A DNA stretch of 64,000 nucleotides from Anthoceros angustus (Eukaryota; Streptophyta; Anthocerotopsida; Anthocerotales; Anthocerotaceae), in assembly GCA_010909165.1 (NCBI GenBank), contig MU008215.1, positions 303,403 through 367,402 of the forward strand, given 5' to 3'. The first letter of the stretch is position 1. The number at the start of each line of letters is the position of its first letter. Shown here piece by piece: positions 35,484 through 47,340 of the stretch. The position numbers and the translations under genes are program-made. Below the pieces are notes generated by a model, which was not told where the DNA came from, did no database searches, and worked only from the letters and a program-made list of their open reading frames with translations.

Positions 35484-35667
35484 GGATTGGATGCACTGTG
35501 TGCATTATTGAAGATTAGGAAGGCAAACATGACAAAGAATCTATGACATGCAATCTAAAGAATCTATACATCTTCTAAAAAGAAATGAAGAAGAAGATGA
35601 AGAAGAAGAGTAGATCAGCATGTCAAGTTGTCCAATGCAAATAGAGAGCAGCAATGCTCCGATACCA

Positions 35668-35939
35668 TGATGAGAATCATATGCTCTAGGTAGCAAAACA
35701 TAGCAAGCGATAGTAGAAAGCTTTGCACAAAAGTTGTATGCATTGATTATAATAGAAAGTACAAAGCCTTTATATAGGCTAGGTGGTTATAACCATAAGG
35801 TGGTTGTAACCATAAGTAGTTCTAACCTCTAAGTGGTTGTAACAACTAACTACTCATTAAACTACCTAAAGCCCTAAGAACTAAATTAATTAATAGCCTT
35901 AGGTGCCCTAGTGAAGAGTGCCTAAATAGGTCATATTTC
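35668..35939 (-). repeat. Copia-D 5' LTR
   Basis: It aligns with 32664-32941 with few indels. It carries the same TATATAAAG and the GGTTATAACC unit; the second unit here reads GGTTGTAACC. Its outer end has lost the terminal A expected from the TG...CA rule. Confidence 0.8.
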
Positions 35940-35940
35940 C

Positions 35941-38900
35941 TTGAGGCATTACTTGACTGGTCGAACTGTCCTCATGACCTTGGGATTCATGACCGACCTC
36001 GGGTGGGCCCCCTCCGTTCTTGCGGACGTCACAGAAAGCCGTCGGGCCAGCCGGTTGGGCGCTCAGGCCCGTCCATCCCGTCAATCACCTGTATCCATCC
36101 GTGAAGCTGGCGGTCGACTACCCCAGCCTCAGACGTTTGTACCTTCATTCTGGCCCCGTCCTGGAGCCAGCCCCTTGCTCGACATTTGTCGCCCATTCCA
36201 CACTTTGGTGCCGCCGCCCGGTTACTTCCCTTCCTCGACAAGCCTCGTCAGAAGGTTCCTCTTCACTTCCTCTGTGCTCCCCAAATTTGATGACGATCGG
36301 CTCCGGTCCCACCTCCTGGCTCCTCCCGCCGCCTTCCCGCAGAGCCCTTCGGGTGACTCTCCGGGTTGGAGTGTCCCGTGTAGGCTGGGTTTGGGAACAA
36401 CGTCACGGTGGCCCAGGTCTCCGCCTTAGGTCCGGCTGCCTCTCTCGCGTCCACCGCCGACAATGATAAGAGAAGTCTACCCCAAATATGGCACACTACA
36501 CCCTCTGACCGTTCACATTGCGACTCACCCGTGCATGCTGCGGGAATTTGTTGGGCGCTTCCCCCCTCCCCACGAGGTTGAAGTGTGGAAACTTCAGCCC
36601 TCCTGTCATTGGCTCCAGCATGCCCACCAAAACCTGCCTGACGGAGGCCCCCTGTCGTTGCTGTTCATGCAATCCACAAGGATTTGTTGACTATTAGAAT
36701 CCAGACCACCCATTCGATGTGTATTTCAGCGTGTGATCCTTTTTTGTGCTGCTTACCATCGTTTCTGAGTTCTGGACTTGCCTTGCCTCCGGCCCCCCTT
36801 GTCAAGCGGACAAGTTTTTCGTTGGATCACTCTTCCTACCACAATAGATATGCAACAAGTCTCTATCCCCTTACGTTCGACCGGTTTGCAAGTCCAAGAC
36901 CATTTACCATTACGATGCATCAAGTGTGGATCGCCCCAGGTCCTCCCGATGCATAAAAGGGCATGCAAAGTCAGATGTTGGTGATTAGGCGCAAAGACTC
37001 CAGTTTTGGACAGCACTTACCCATGCTTCGGTCAAGCTCAGTGTCCATCTCCCGTGGGCTTCCTTCGCCTGTACAAAGCCGAAGCTTCAGTGTCGCAAAA
37101 GCCAGTCAAGCACAAATGGCCCGTAGGTGGTCCATCCACCGCCCGGCGTGCAATTGCATGCTTACCTGGTCTCCCACCCGTCATAGCCCAGTACTGCTCC
37201 ATCTTCTCCACACCATGTTTCGCCCCCCAAATTGTTTCGGCCACACTTGGGGTCACCCCATATAGCCCCTCAAACCCGTAGCCGAAAGTCCGTTCCCCCA
37301 CCTCTGCCAAATGGGTTCGTCCCCGCAGACCCATGCTTCGGCCAAGCCTGTCCATCTCTGTGGGCTTCCTTCGCTGTACAAAGTCAAGCTTGATGTCGAA
37401 AAGCCGCCAAGCACAAATGGCCGTAGGGGTCCATCCACCGCCCGGCTGCATTGCATGCTTACCATCGTCTCCCACCCCATAGCCTGAAAGATCCATCTTC
37501 TCCACACCATGTCACTTAAATTGTTTCGCCACACTTGGGGTCACCCATATAGCCCCTCAAACCGTAGGCCGAAAGTCCGTTTCCCCACCTCCGCTAAATG
37601 GGTTCGTCTCACTCCATGCTTCTCGACCTACCAAGGCGCCATTTGTCGACAAGGGCCATACCCATTGCCTTGTTCATGTTGCTCCACCCCCATTCAATGG
37701 CGGGCAACCCACCGTCCAGCATTCGACTCATGTTAGCTTCTTTGGTTCGCTTACGGGTCCGTCAGGAGAATCTGGCCTTCTTCACTCTGTTCGGATGGTT
37801 GTAGCATCGTGCCGTGTATTCGAAAACTTGGTTCAATTACTTCCCTGTTCACACTTGGAAATTCCTCGCCACTAGATCTATGAGCTCCAAGCGGGCTCTG
37901 GAGGTGCTTGGTCCAGCACTTCAGAAATGTAAGCTTGCGGCCACTAGCTCTTGTATCCTCTTTTCCATTGGCCTTCTCCCTCCCCAAGCGGCCCCGTTCT
38001 CTTGGACATGTTTGCGGTCCCCTGCTTTGCTGTGCACACACTCGTGCCGCCTTGACGGTCATTACCTTGAGTGGCCATGTCGACTTATCGGCAGCTAGCA
38101 CCTCCCAGCGCACTGGTCGCACCACCTCGCAACCCGTCCTTGCACACGGGCATAAGCATCTCACGGCATCACGCCACAGGCATCGGGGAATCCTGTTGGA
38201 TGCCTTAGCTCGGGTTCCATTGGGTCATCCTCCTCCATGTCGGTAGCGCCTCGTCCTCACCTCCCACCGCGTTGAACTCCTCGTCTGCCTCACCTTCCAC
38301 CCATGATGCCATCCCGTCGCCGCTGGTCATCCATCCGCATTTGCCCGCAACGTGCCTGCCGCGCTCCACGCCTCCCACCCTCCGGCCTGCATCGCCAAGA
38401 AATTGCAATGAGCAATCCGGCAGCACTTTCGGCCTCCTCCGTGGCAGTGGAAACACAAAGTCGTTGTGGTTTCGGCTGCCATCAAGGAAAAACCCATCTT
38501 AGAAAGCAGTTCTACACACATCGGTTACCCTCAACAACCAAGCCCCGCCACTCGACATTTGAATTCAGACTCACCTGTTTACGCCTGGAAGAGAGCCGCC
38601 TCGGGTGTCTGCTGAACCCGCCATCCCGAACCACTGTCCCCAAACCAACGCGTTCTGCATCAGTCACTATGCCAGGGGTAAGGTCCAACACCCACTCCGA
38701 CGTGGGGTGGCCCGAACTTGCGGGCGCAGCTGCTTCGGCAAAGCTTCCCGTCCCCGGCCCGAGAAAACACTGCATCCCATTGGAGAGTGCTTGGTGGGTG
38801 ACGTCGCTTATCACGCTCCGGCCAGTTCGCTGCCCTCCTCATCAGTAGCGCCCGGTAGAGGCCCCATCCTCTCATGCCAATGACCTTGGCCTCGCTGTCG

Positions 38901-40500
38901 CTTCCAACCCTAGTTGGCTTCCCCTTCGATTGCGTACTTCACCTGCACCGCCCCGCCCTATCACCGTCTGCGTTTGCCAAACCGACCCTTACTCGATCGG
39001 ACGCCATCACCTCACAACAACTTCCCCTTCCCCGAGCAGATGGGCGACGAACCCGGGACAGCGGCTCGACGCTCCGCTGCTTTCTGTCAGGTTGCTCCCA
39101 CCAATGGAAAGTCCCTCTGTCTCTCCATTGCCACCGCCCTTGCCAAAAGATTTGACTGTGACTGACTCACGGTGTAAGTGTGCTCAAGCGAAATGCTTCC
39201 GCCAGCTCTCCATAGTCTGCCCCCAGGCTTAGCCCCACCGCCACCTCCAAGTTACTCGCGTCCACCCCATCCCGGTTCTCAAGTTCCTGGTGGCGCGCGT
39301 CCATCACTGTGCATGCACCCCTCGCCATGACCGACAAGACGCTTGGTGCACTTGATGGAGTCGGCAGACACCCCCGATGGCAGAATCCGCGAACCCTTTC
39401 TAATTTCGAGGACCAGTTTCCGCGAATGGTATGTAGGACGTGTTGGTGTCTAGAACCCAAACGGCGGGGCATTCGAGAAGACGTTGTACGGACACCTGCT
39501 CAAAAAATGGAGGGCTCATGACGCTCCATATTCATGGCAAATATTACATAAACACCGATGTTCAGTGAGGGCCTTCCTTGGACCGGCATCCAACATGGTG
39601 ACGGCGCCTACCATCTGTGTGCTATCGGCCCGAGGTGGTCGCACCTCGGGCATCTAATGAGAGGCATGACCTCATGTGTGTAAAGGTTCAAGAAAACACA
39701 GTCCATGCAACCAAGTCGACTGAACCACAACATCGCGTCATTCGTCTGTGGAACACTACTCGCATCGCTGCACACGTCCTCCTCCTCGCCATCAGCAACC
39801 ATTGCTATCTGAGTGCTGGATTGAATGTTCCCATTCACGTCGCCCGTGCTGGGAAGCAATTCAGTTGATGTGTGCGAGTCGGTCTCAGCCGATTTAGGAG
39901 CGGCCCCATCCTCATTTGCCTGTTCAGGTTGTGGCCACCCAAGACTGAAACTTGGCGCAGGGTCTTGCGAATCCATTCCTGCAACAGTGTTTCCGACGTG
40001 TGCAACCCTCCAACCATCCTCGTCGTTGCGCACCTCATTTGGGCCGTCCGCCTATGTCCAGTCAGGGCTCAACTTCCCAGCTCACGAGCCACGCTCCAGC
40101 GATGCCCGCACCGCGATGGCGCGGGGCGATGTGTTGTATCGTGTGCTCGCCCGTGCGATGCAGCAATGGTTTCACTATCGAGCATGACGCGCGGGCCTGG
40201 CCCGCGCGTCCTCCCCATTACGGCCCTTACGCACCATTTTGAACGAATTCAACCAATCCCCGCCCGCCGCCTCCGTGACCGTGTGCTCTGTCCTCGTCCT
40301 GCATTTGCAGGTTTCTGCCTTTTGCTGACAATCCTGCATACTCACCGCCACCTCATTCCATCGATTGCTGCTGACAATCCTGCTTACTCATCGCCAACTC
40401 TGGGCGCACCATTTAATGTGACAGGACTTGATTTTTGGCAGTCACATCGCATTCCGTCTCTCCCCTGTCACTGCGAGTGCAATTGCGACTAGGCTTTCAC
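35941..40500. other. CACTA interior without a recognised gene
   Basis: C-rich on the plus strand, with many overlapping short ORFs on both strands and no clear protein motif. Items of note are a two-copy tandem repeat (37021-37613) and a Cys/His cluster CGFGCHQGKTHLRKQFYTH in a plus ORF at 38303-38848. An acidic minus ORF lies at 39608-40033 (141 aa, ADGEEEDVCSDASSVPQ). A CACTA element would be expected to carry its TNPA-like gene and the TNP2 C-terminus here, but neither was identified. Confidence 0.4.
37021..37613. repeat. Two-copy tandem repeat, unit about 310 bp
   Basis: CCATGCTTCGG at 37021 recurs at 37331, and the whole unit (GGGCTTCCTTCG, CAAGCACAAATGG, CATCTTCTCCACACCATGT, GTTCGTC) follows in both. 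A third start, CCATGCT, is at 37614. Copy two is about 283 bp, shortened by about a dozen scattered deletions of 1-5 bases with few substitutions. Confidence 0.85.
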
Positions 40501-40529
40501 TTGCCAATTCCCGGCTTGTCTTCAACACT

Positions 40530-41630
40530 GCTGTAATGGCGGATGTGGACGATTTCGATACGGCCCGCGTCATGACCGAATGCCGAATCCGCTGGACACA
40601 CTTCCTGGACCGACTCTCGGGACTCGACGCCCCTCCGGCCCAGGATGTCTTTTTGTCCCGTATGAAGGCTAGACGCGCTCAGATGGAATCCAATCGCTTC
40701 GCCGTGAGCGTGTTGGACATGGTATTTTGTGCCTCTTCTTTCACATGGCGACTTTGCTGTTGCCCAAGTGTTCCGCGCTGAACATGTGGACCCTTTGCCC
40801 ATCTTCGAGCTCCCGAACTGGACAATGCCTCGCCACGTAACATATCTTGTCAGACCCAGACTTTCATCAAGGCGGCTGTTGGCTTCAACGACGGTGGGCC
40901 GTGGGTTGTCGGCGGGAAGGACAAGTGGGAGGTTCCCAAGCCCTGGCTCGTTGGCGTGCACCCTCGTCTGGGAAGCGGGATGCTAGAAAGGGGAAAAGAA
41001 ATCGGCGCTCTTCTGGTGGAGATATTGGCTGAGATGGACAAGATGTCACACTTGATGGATGGCTCCATCATGCTAGAGGTTGGGACTGAGGACCACTTCC
41101 TGGTCCTAGTGTGCTCCCTCCCTGTTTCTCGGTTAGACGTGCGAGTGGTAGAAGTGGACCGCCATAATGAAGGCGAGAGCCACCGAGTGTACACGGGGGA
41201 GCCAAACCTCCGCGAAGAGATGGAGGCAGATCTGCGTTGGGTGACGGCAACCGATTACGGGTGTAAGATCCTGCAGCGGAATGTGGGGCCCTCTGTTGGG
41301 AAGGAGCAGCTGACCCTCTGGACGGGGCCCGAGCATGGGTTGAGGGGATTGTTGACCGCCTCCGCGAAAGGGGACGGGAAGATGGCCATCTTACGGAAGG
41401 ATGTGGAGCGCAACTGGTCCGTAGGATTTATTCAAAAGCTTCCATTAAATCCGGACCTGACGCCCGTGGTGATTCTCGATTTGATGAGCAGCGAACACAT
41501 CTACCAGTTCTCGAGCTTTGTGACACGATTGTTCGGTCTTTGTGACATGTTTGGTGGTGGCGTCATCACGGCGCTTTGGTTGTGGGCTGCGATTCCTTTT
41601 TGGACCCAAGCCATCACCCCGTATTGAGGT
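40530..41630 (+). pseudogene. Unknown protein in CACTA interior, possible methyltransferase-like fold
   Basis: The open part is 40956-41627 (223 aa). In-phase sequence can be followed upstream with two frame changes (VGFNDGGPWVVGGKDKWEV near 40880, AVAQVFRAEHVDPLPIFELP near 40750, MADVDDFDTARVMTE at 40536). MLEVGTEDHFLVLV followed by VVEVD (41070-41150) resembles beta1-loop-beta2 of class I SAM-dependent methyltransferases, with the glycine loop partly lost. VVILDLMSSEH and GGGVITALW (41468-41580) could be strands 4 and 5. This is pattern reading only. It is not a CACTA protein I recognise and may be a captured gene or the remnant of another element. Confidence 0.35.
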
Positions 41631-41664
41631 GGTCATCGCTGGATATGGCAGCACAGACTACTTA

Positions 41665-42450
41665 TTCGGGTAGTGGGGAAGACACGAGCAGAGGCAAAAT
41701 GTAGGCTTTGGCGAGCAGGCGGTAGTGTCGAAATTTTTGTTTGGTGTCGCGGATAGCGGATATAGCACTTAGTCTGTGCACATAGGTCATATAAGCCGAT
41801 GAACGATGGCCACTGGGGTTGAAGCCGTCAGTGGCCAGGCCCAGCCGAATATTCTTGTCCTCCTCCTCCAACCGAGAATCCATTACTTTGCATCCAATTG
41901 TCTGCCAAAGCGGGGCCATTATAATGTATGGCTCATTATCATCACGTGTGAGACCATGTGTCTTTGCGGTGCTTACCTCCACCATGTATGAGTTGCTCCC
42001 CACGGTGGATGCGCATTTGAACATCCGGCTCTTAACCCAAGAATCAAAGCAATTGGGAAGTAAAACGCTTCCGCTTTTTCATGATCGGGGTTCGTATTGC
42101 ACGGCCGGAACACAGGCTCAACTCGCGAACTTCATGATCCGCGGTTTTTCCGAGTAGGGGCCCCCAAAGCAGGATGCGATCACCTACACGAGGCATCAGT
42201 CTTGCGATGCATTTCGACCCTACGTCACGGCAGGAGCATTGATTTGACTTCTTAGGAGCTACAGGCGAAATTGTGTTGCCACTTGGGAGGAAGTCCCGGA
42301 CCAAGAGGCTTGAAAATAGCGATAATGCTGCAGTCGGAGATTCTCGAACCGGTCTGGATGGCCGCGAATGCCGTAACCCAGACGGTAGGTAATGGTGTGA
42401 AAACGCGTTTGGGCTCTTTTCGATGTCACACATAGGCGTTGTGGCGTACT
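41665..42450 (-). pseudogene. CACTA transposase remnant (TNP2, Transposase_21 type)
   Basis: TNP2 binds the ends and cuts the element out. On the minus strand: RDFLPSGNTISPVAPKKS (42290), a decayed C-x3-C-I-L-(Y/F)-W-G motif read as DRILLWGPL (42180), then PDHEKAEAFYFPI (42090). RMFKCASTVGS (42020) and EPYIIMAPLW (41920) follow. The diagnostic NIRLGLATDGFNPSGHRSSAY is at 41790-41850. Homology stops near 41690. The DUF4216/DUF4218 parts that normally follow are absent. Confidence 0.85.
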
Positions 42451-43491
42451 AGGTAGATTGTAGATTGTCTGCGGCCGGGCAACCCCATCGCCTCTCTCAA
42501 TGCCTTTTGGGTGTTGGCCATGTGTTCTGTGGCGGCCACATTCGGGTCCATCGGCTACGGCCATTGAAAGTCGCACCCAGGCGGGATGGCGGCGACGTGG
42601 CGGCGCAAGTAGCCCTATTACTGATGAATGGCTCTAGCCTCATTCCTTCGGGAATGGCTGCTACCGCCCGGGTTGGAAGGTCCAATTCCTCCTCATCGAT
42701 ATGGCCTTGGTCGTCGCCTCGAGCCTGTCAAAGAAGAAAACAATACGCGGTTAGGCTCCATCGCTATGGGTGGGTGCTATGTACTAGGGGTTGAAAAGGA
42801 AAACGATACACCTCGGCAAAGCCGGGCGCCGCAAGTCAAGCGCCTTAAGAGCGTTCATGGGCCGGACGCGATGTTCCGCACTTTCCCGGATGGCGGGAAG
42901 CTTCCAGTAGCAGCGAGAACAGCGAGTAGAAACTCATGGATCCAAGGCGTTGTTGCGTGGGCATACCATTATGGCGATGTCGCGAGGGGCGGCCGGGTCA
43001 AGGGCACAATGGCATAAGGACCGCACACCGCTTTTATCCGTAGTGCAGGGGACACGCACGTGGTCGCGAATCCAACTAAGGCCGTCACATATTTTGTCAT
43101 TCATCGGTTCCGCTTGGAACGGCATGCGTGTTGTGCCGCTCAATCAACTTACTAAAGATGCTTTCGACAAACCTGCGTCGATGCCTCACTCGCTTTGACC
43201 TACATGGTCCAAATGCCAGTACCTGCATGAACATAATGGGGTGTGGTGCAGGAGTGATGGGATGGAATGCCGTGAGTATCCGTAACCGCGGAAATGCCGG
43301 GTAACCGCAAGCTCTTTCCTAATTGGACTAGCCAACAATGGCAAGGAATTCGCGAGAGTATAGATGGAAAAAGACGGCTGGCTCTCGAATCATTCCAAGG
43401 ACAATGACATGCACACCAAACCGTCATATATCAGCCGCGCCGTCGTTTTTAAGGCCCAATAGTGTGGCAACTAGAAACCCGTCATTACAAG

Positions 43492-43523
43492 CCCGTCATA
43501 AATCCAAGCTTTTTGTTGTAGTG
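43492..43523 (-). repeat. CACTA right terminal inverted repeat
   Basis: Its reverse complement starts CACTACAACAAAAAGC and ends TTATGACGGG. Confidence 0.88.
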
Positions 43524-44140
43524 TGTGCATCTTGTTCTCATTGAAGAACACGTCGTTAGTACGAATTAGCCTTTCTAGCTTTTGGATCCCACAAACTAAA
43601 GATCCCATCATCTCACCAGTAATCCACCATAGCCAAGAAAAATACATTTCTTGGACTTAGGTATCAACTTGTCCCGAAAACTCTTTGGAATATGGCAGTG
43701 ATGCCTCACGACCAAACACTCTTTAGATGCTTGCTTGTAGGATGGTTTCTTTCCCGCACTATAGCTCCTCACGGAACTCCGCCAGCAATGCCTTATTAGG
43801 AGATCCGTTAATAAGATGAATTGCATTGAGATCGCTTCCGCCCTTAAAACCCATTAGGCAATCCAGTAGTTTGACAACAAACTACGCATCTTCTCCTCGA
43901 ATGGTTCTGCATTCATCCGGCTCAGCCACACCATTTTGTGGAGGAGTATATACAGTACCGATCAATTCTCTTTTGATTCCCTTCCTGGAATAATCTTGAA
44001 TAGCCCGGAAAGCTTCGAACATACTCTCCACCATTCTCCTCGTCTCTTAGACACTTCAATGATTATGGCCGGTTGATTCTCTACATAAGGGTAACAATGT
44101 TTGAAACACCGTCAGAACTTCATCCTTTTTCCTCAAAGGA
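43524..44140 (-). pseudogene. Copia-C integrase remnant
   Basis: On the minus strand: EEKDEVLTVFQTLLP (about 44110), GIKRELIGTVYTPPQNGVAE (43925-43985, the hallmark PQQNGVAE motif), SPNKALLAEFREEL (43770-43815), PKSFRDKLIPKSKKCIFLGY (43620-43690), then SLWDPKARK and NENKMH at the CACTA junction. The zinc-binding N-part is not seen. Confidence 0.85.
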
Positions 44141-46467
44141 TAAACAACATGCTAATATTTGAAGGGCTGAATATACGCCGCTTCCGAAACTCTCGGACCA
44201 ATTTTCTATGTGCTCCACGGTCACAAAAGCGGCTTTTTTCATTCCTCGTTTTTGGCCGGTTGGTCAATGGCATACAATATGGTTTTGTCCGATTTCATCG
44301 ATATGATATGCGTGATACGGTCAGGAGATCGGCCATGATGCAAAGAATGTATGCAAACTATGAGAGCAATGGCAGAACATATGCATAAAAGGATTCAAAT
44401 CCCAAACAATATGTATAAAGTCAAACGGCACTGCATGCTTGCACTATATCGATGGCTGAAATCCAGGGACACCCGCCACGGCAACTTTGACCTAATCGCC
44501 CAATTAATCCGCATGGTTGGGACTCGTGGGCACCGCCTGACACGCCATCAAAGACGACTGCACTCTTGACCTTGCCTCCTAGCATCAAATTGTCATTCTC
44601 CTCATGGCATTCTCTGCATCCAAAAGGCCACCATCATTTCCTTTTCCGTTGTTCTCGTGCCATAAGGTGGGCAAGGTTTGTTGGCCATCGCCCGAATATC
44701 TCCGTGATCTCCTTCATCCTATTCAACCCCAAAGGAACCACGAGCACGGGAGACATCCTTCTCGAAGACTCAATTCCTTAGCCCGAATTGGGAGGGTCCC
44801 CGACAGTGCGGCTCATGAGTCAATTCCTCCTCCCGCGCACTTCATATCCATGGATCCTCTGGAATAAACTCACACCGCTTATCAATGACAATACAACGTC
44901 CACATAGCATACCGCCAATGTCGTACCACTCCCACATACATCCGTAACCAGTCTCCCTCTTCGAAAAGTTCTTGATGAGCTTCATCATCGCCTAGAGGCC
45001 TCGGTATGCACATACCACCGCTTGTCAAATGACATATACAACTTCTTCACAATGGTCGGCGCAAGGCTGACGCCCATTGTTGAAAGAGCCCCGCAAGTTA
45101 TTCGGGAGCATAGACATCTTCCCGATCTTGTTGCCGGAGGTGAAACCCCACCACCGTGATGTACTCCACGGTCATAGCCTCCTTGGTCACGTGCATATTC
45201 GCTTTTATCCCAAACGAAGGAGACCATCCCTCCACCTGCACCACTTCCGCATTGCCTCTCTCACCATGTGCAGCTCTTCTACTCCATGCATGACTATCAA
45301 TCTAATCTCCGAGCAACTTGTCATGTCATGGAAAGAATGGATGGTGTTCAGGCTCGATCCATCTTCACATCATGTTGTCCCTTATTGAATACCCATCCAT
45401 CAACAATGCATGTACCAAAGCATCTCTTGATACCACCGGTAGTTCACAATATTCTCCGTTTTGGCACTGAAAGATTGGAGCCCTTCCTCCATGTCCATGT
45501 CTGCAAGTGCCCTTTGCTCGTCCTCCAAGCCTTTCCATGTGTGCACCTCTAGTATGAAAGCTTGAAAATCCTCCGGCAGTTTCTTCAGGTCTTCAACATC
45601 TTTTACTTGCTGCACGAAGACAACAGCCGCTAAGGCCTCACAATCACACGCCGAGAGGCGGGCGCGCATGCGCCTCTCTTCCTCCCGCTTGAAAAAAGAA
45701 AACGCAGGAGGGCGCGCCTTCAACCAATCTAATCGAACAGGACATAGAAGGACATACCTTTCCCTCAAAAGCGGTTTGGAACCTCGCGACATCGCATCCG
45801 ATGAGTGTAGTGGGTATTCGCTCTCACCATGTCGAATGAACTACCCCGGATGCTTTGCCATAGCCACTTGTATGACATGAAATTTCTTCCAGTGTCACCT
45901 CCTTGGACATTCCATGGTCTAGAAGACTCAACACCTTCTCGCCACACTAATTAGCGCCTCCCTCGGAGGAATACCTTGGAAATGCGCCATGGCTTGCCCC
46001 GCATTTCTTTGGCTTGAAATACACCTTCAGACTTTGTTTCATCACCAACTTTATGCGTTTTCCTTTGCTCTTCTTGCTGGTCCCACATGCTTTGCCTGCT
46101 GTAGCTCCATGGCCTCCCACTTTGTGAAAATACTATCAACATTCTTCCAAACCTTTTCCTCCAATTTCGCAATGCATAGAATATGTGTCTGTTGTCCACC
46201 TTGTTTTATATTGCTCATCCTCGCGACCTTCATCGTCCTCTATTAGCCCAAGCACCTTATAAAGGTTAAACTTCAGTTCATGCTCATGGTCACACCATCT
46301 CGCTTTGCAATTTGGAGCTCATCTCGCAGTACCTAACTTGTTCGATGAAATTCATCTTTTCCTCTGTCGACATCGTGTTGTGGTCTTTGCCAATATCCTC
46401 ATCTCATAGTAAGCCCACAATAAACATGGGCCTCCATCCATTGGAACCTTGCCTTCCCGGCGATATG

Positions 46468-46800
46468 TCAAAGGTGCTTCATGGCGGCATATGTATGATT
46501 GCCACCTAAGACTCCCATCACGTACTTCTTAGCCCGAAACTTGATCCAGTCCAGGCTTTCGATATCCCTGCATTCTGATGGGTCAATCATATAGAGCAGG
46601 GGGAGGACTCCTTCCTCTATACGTCCTTTTGCTATCACACGCGCCAAATAGTTAGCCCAGGCCTCATCCACATTCCGGATCTGTGCATCGGGAGTCAGAA
46701 ATGATGCAGGCCTCAAGTTCTCGAGCTTCACAAGAACAGTTTTTGGAACCACCTTCTTTGCATACGCCGATTCCCGCAGTTTTCTCAAATAATCTTCATC
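46468..46800 (-). pseudogene. ParB-like domain of the methyltransferase gene
   Basis: Sequence order: DEDYLRKLRESAYAKKVVP, TVLVKLENLRPASFL, DEAWANYLARVIAKGRIEEG, LPLLYMIDPSECRDIESLDW, then VLGGNHTYAAMKHL. In ParB-like proteins the GxHR-type motif binds nucleotide or supports nuclease activity. The reading breaks right after the motif and goes on in another frame (HIAGKARFQWMEAHVYCGLT). Confidence 0.6.
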
Positions 46801-46959
46801 CAACATAGATGCTGCTGCTCCCCATCGTGGCCACATGTACGTTGGAATGTCATTCAAGGCCGTGCGACGTTTTCCTTTCTTCCGCCAGACCCGCGGCATC
46901 CACACGTGAGTCCGATTGTTGCCTCTGTGGGCCGGATGAGGAAGTCTTCCTCTTCCTCT

Positions 46960-47340
46960 TCTCATCTCGCTCAGGTGGCGCCGGCGCATCCCCACCTTCC
47001 ACGAAGGCGCGCATGCCCGCCCGCATCCCCACCTTCCGAAGGGGCGCATGCCGCCTCTTCACCATCGGAGGCTAGTGGCGCGGCATGCCGGCGCCTCACA
47101 TCCGACATATCAGGAGAGGGGGCGCATGCCGGCCCGCCTCCCTTCCACCTTAAGACATGGGCCGGCATGCCCGCACCCACATCATCGGAGGAAGGAGGCG
47201 CCGCATGCCGGCGCCCTTCCTCCTCCGACGTCTCCACCTGTGCACAGAGCTCCATGGCTCCGATGTGTTTCTTCGCCTCGGCCGGCTCCCCACTACCACT
47301 AGCGGGCCGTGGTGCCTCCGATTGCACACCACCTAACGTG
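46960..47340. repeat. GC-rich low-complexity block, GGCGCATGCCGG units
   Basis: GGCGCATGCC and CGCATGCCGGCGCC variants recur about ten times. The minus strand gives Ala/Pro/Ser-rich sequence (SSDDVGAGMPA, RRRHAAPLASDGEEAACAP), presumably a disordered linker in the N-part of the ParB-methyltransferase protein. Confidence 0.7.

Larger units (their letters stand above)
32664..35940 (-). mobile_element. Copia-D, gag-only LTR retrotransposon (minus)
   Basis: Direct repeats 32664-32941 and 35668-35939 are about 275 bp and nearly identical. A tRNA-iMet-type PBS (minus TGGTATCGGAGCA, 35655-35667) abuts the right repeat. A purine-rich PPT (minus GTGAGTGGGAGTGA) abuts the left. The 2.7 kb interior encodes gag-like sequence on the minus strand but no integrase or RT, so mobility would depend on proteins from other copia elements. 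No target duplication was recognised. Confidence 0.85.
32499..43523 (-). mobile_element. CACTA (En/Spm-like) DNA transposon
   Basis: Terminal inverted repeats of 32 bp, 32499-32530 and 43492-43523, begin CACTACAACA and match at 27 of 32 positions. CACTACA termini define the CACTA superfamily. Subterminal repeats containing (C)CCGTCATA occur near both ends (32521, 32591, 43421, 43478, 43492). Flanking trinucleotides are AGT and TGT, an imperfect 3-bp duplication. A TNP2-type transposase remnant lies on the minus strand at 41665-42450. The element sits inside Copia-C and has itself received Copia-D. Its interior (35941-41640) is unusual, with no TNP2 C-terminus and a plus-strand ORF. Confidence 0.85.
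30508..44140 (-). mobile_element. Copia-C retrotransposon (minus), split by a CACTA element, 5' part missing
   Basis: The 3' LTR (30508-30758), PPT and RT-RNase H (30760-32498) form one part. Integrase (43524-44140) forms the other. The joint is inside the integrase-RT linker: FFNENKMHT-like sequence ends at 43524 and KPTPTVEVRRVIFQEDG begins at 32498, which is the normal order in plant copia. The 11 kb between them is a CACTA element. Gag, protease and the 5' LTR are not found. The upstream boundary near 44140 is uncertain. Confidence 0.8.

Noticed and set aside
35655-35667. Plus-strand reading of Copia-D as two unrelated repeats
   Set aside because: The PBS in reverse orientation directly beside the right repeat and the PPT beside the left show one minus-strand LTR element.
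40956-41627. TNPA-like second CACTA protein
   Set aside because: It is on the strand opposite TNP2 and shows no DNA-binding or coiled-coil features typical of TNPA; kept as unknown.
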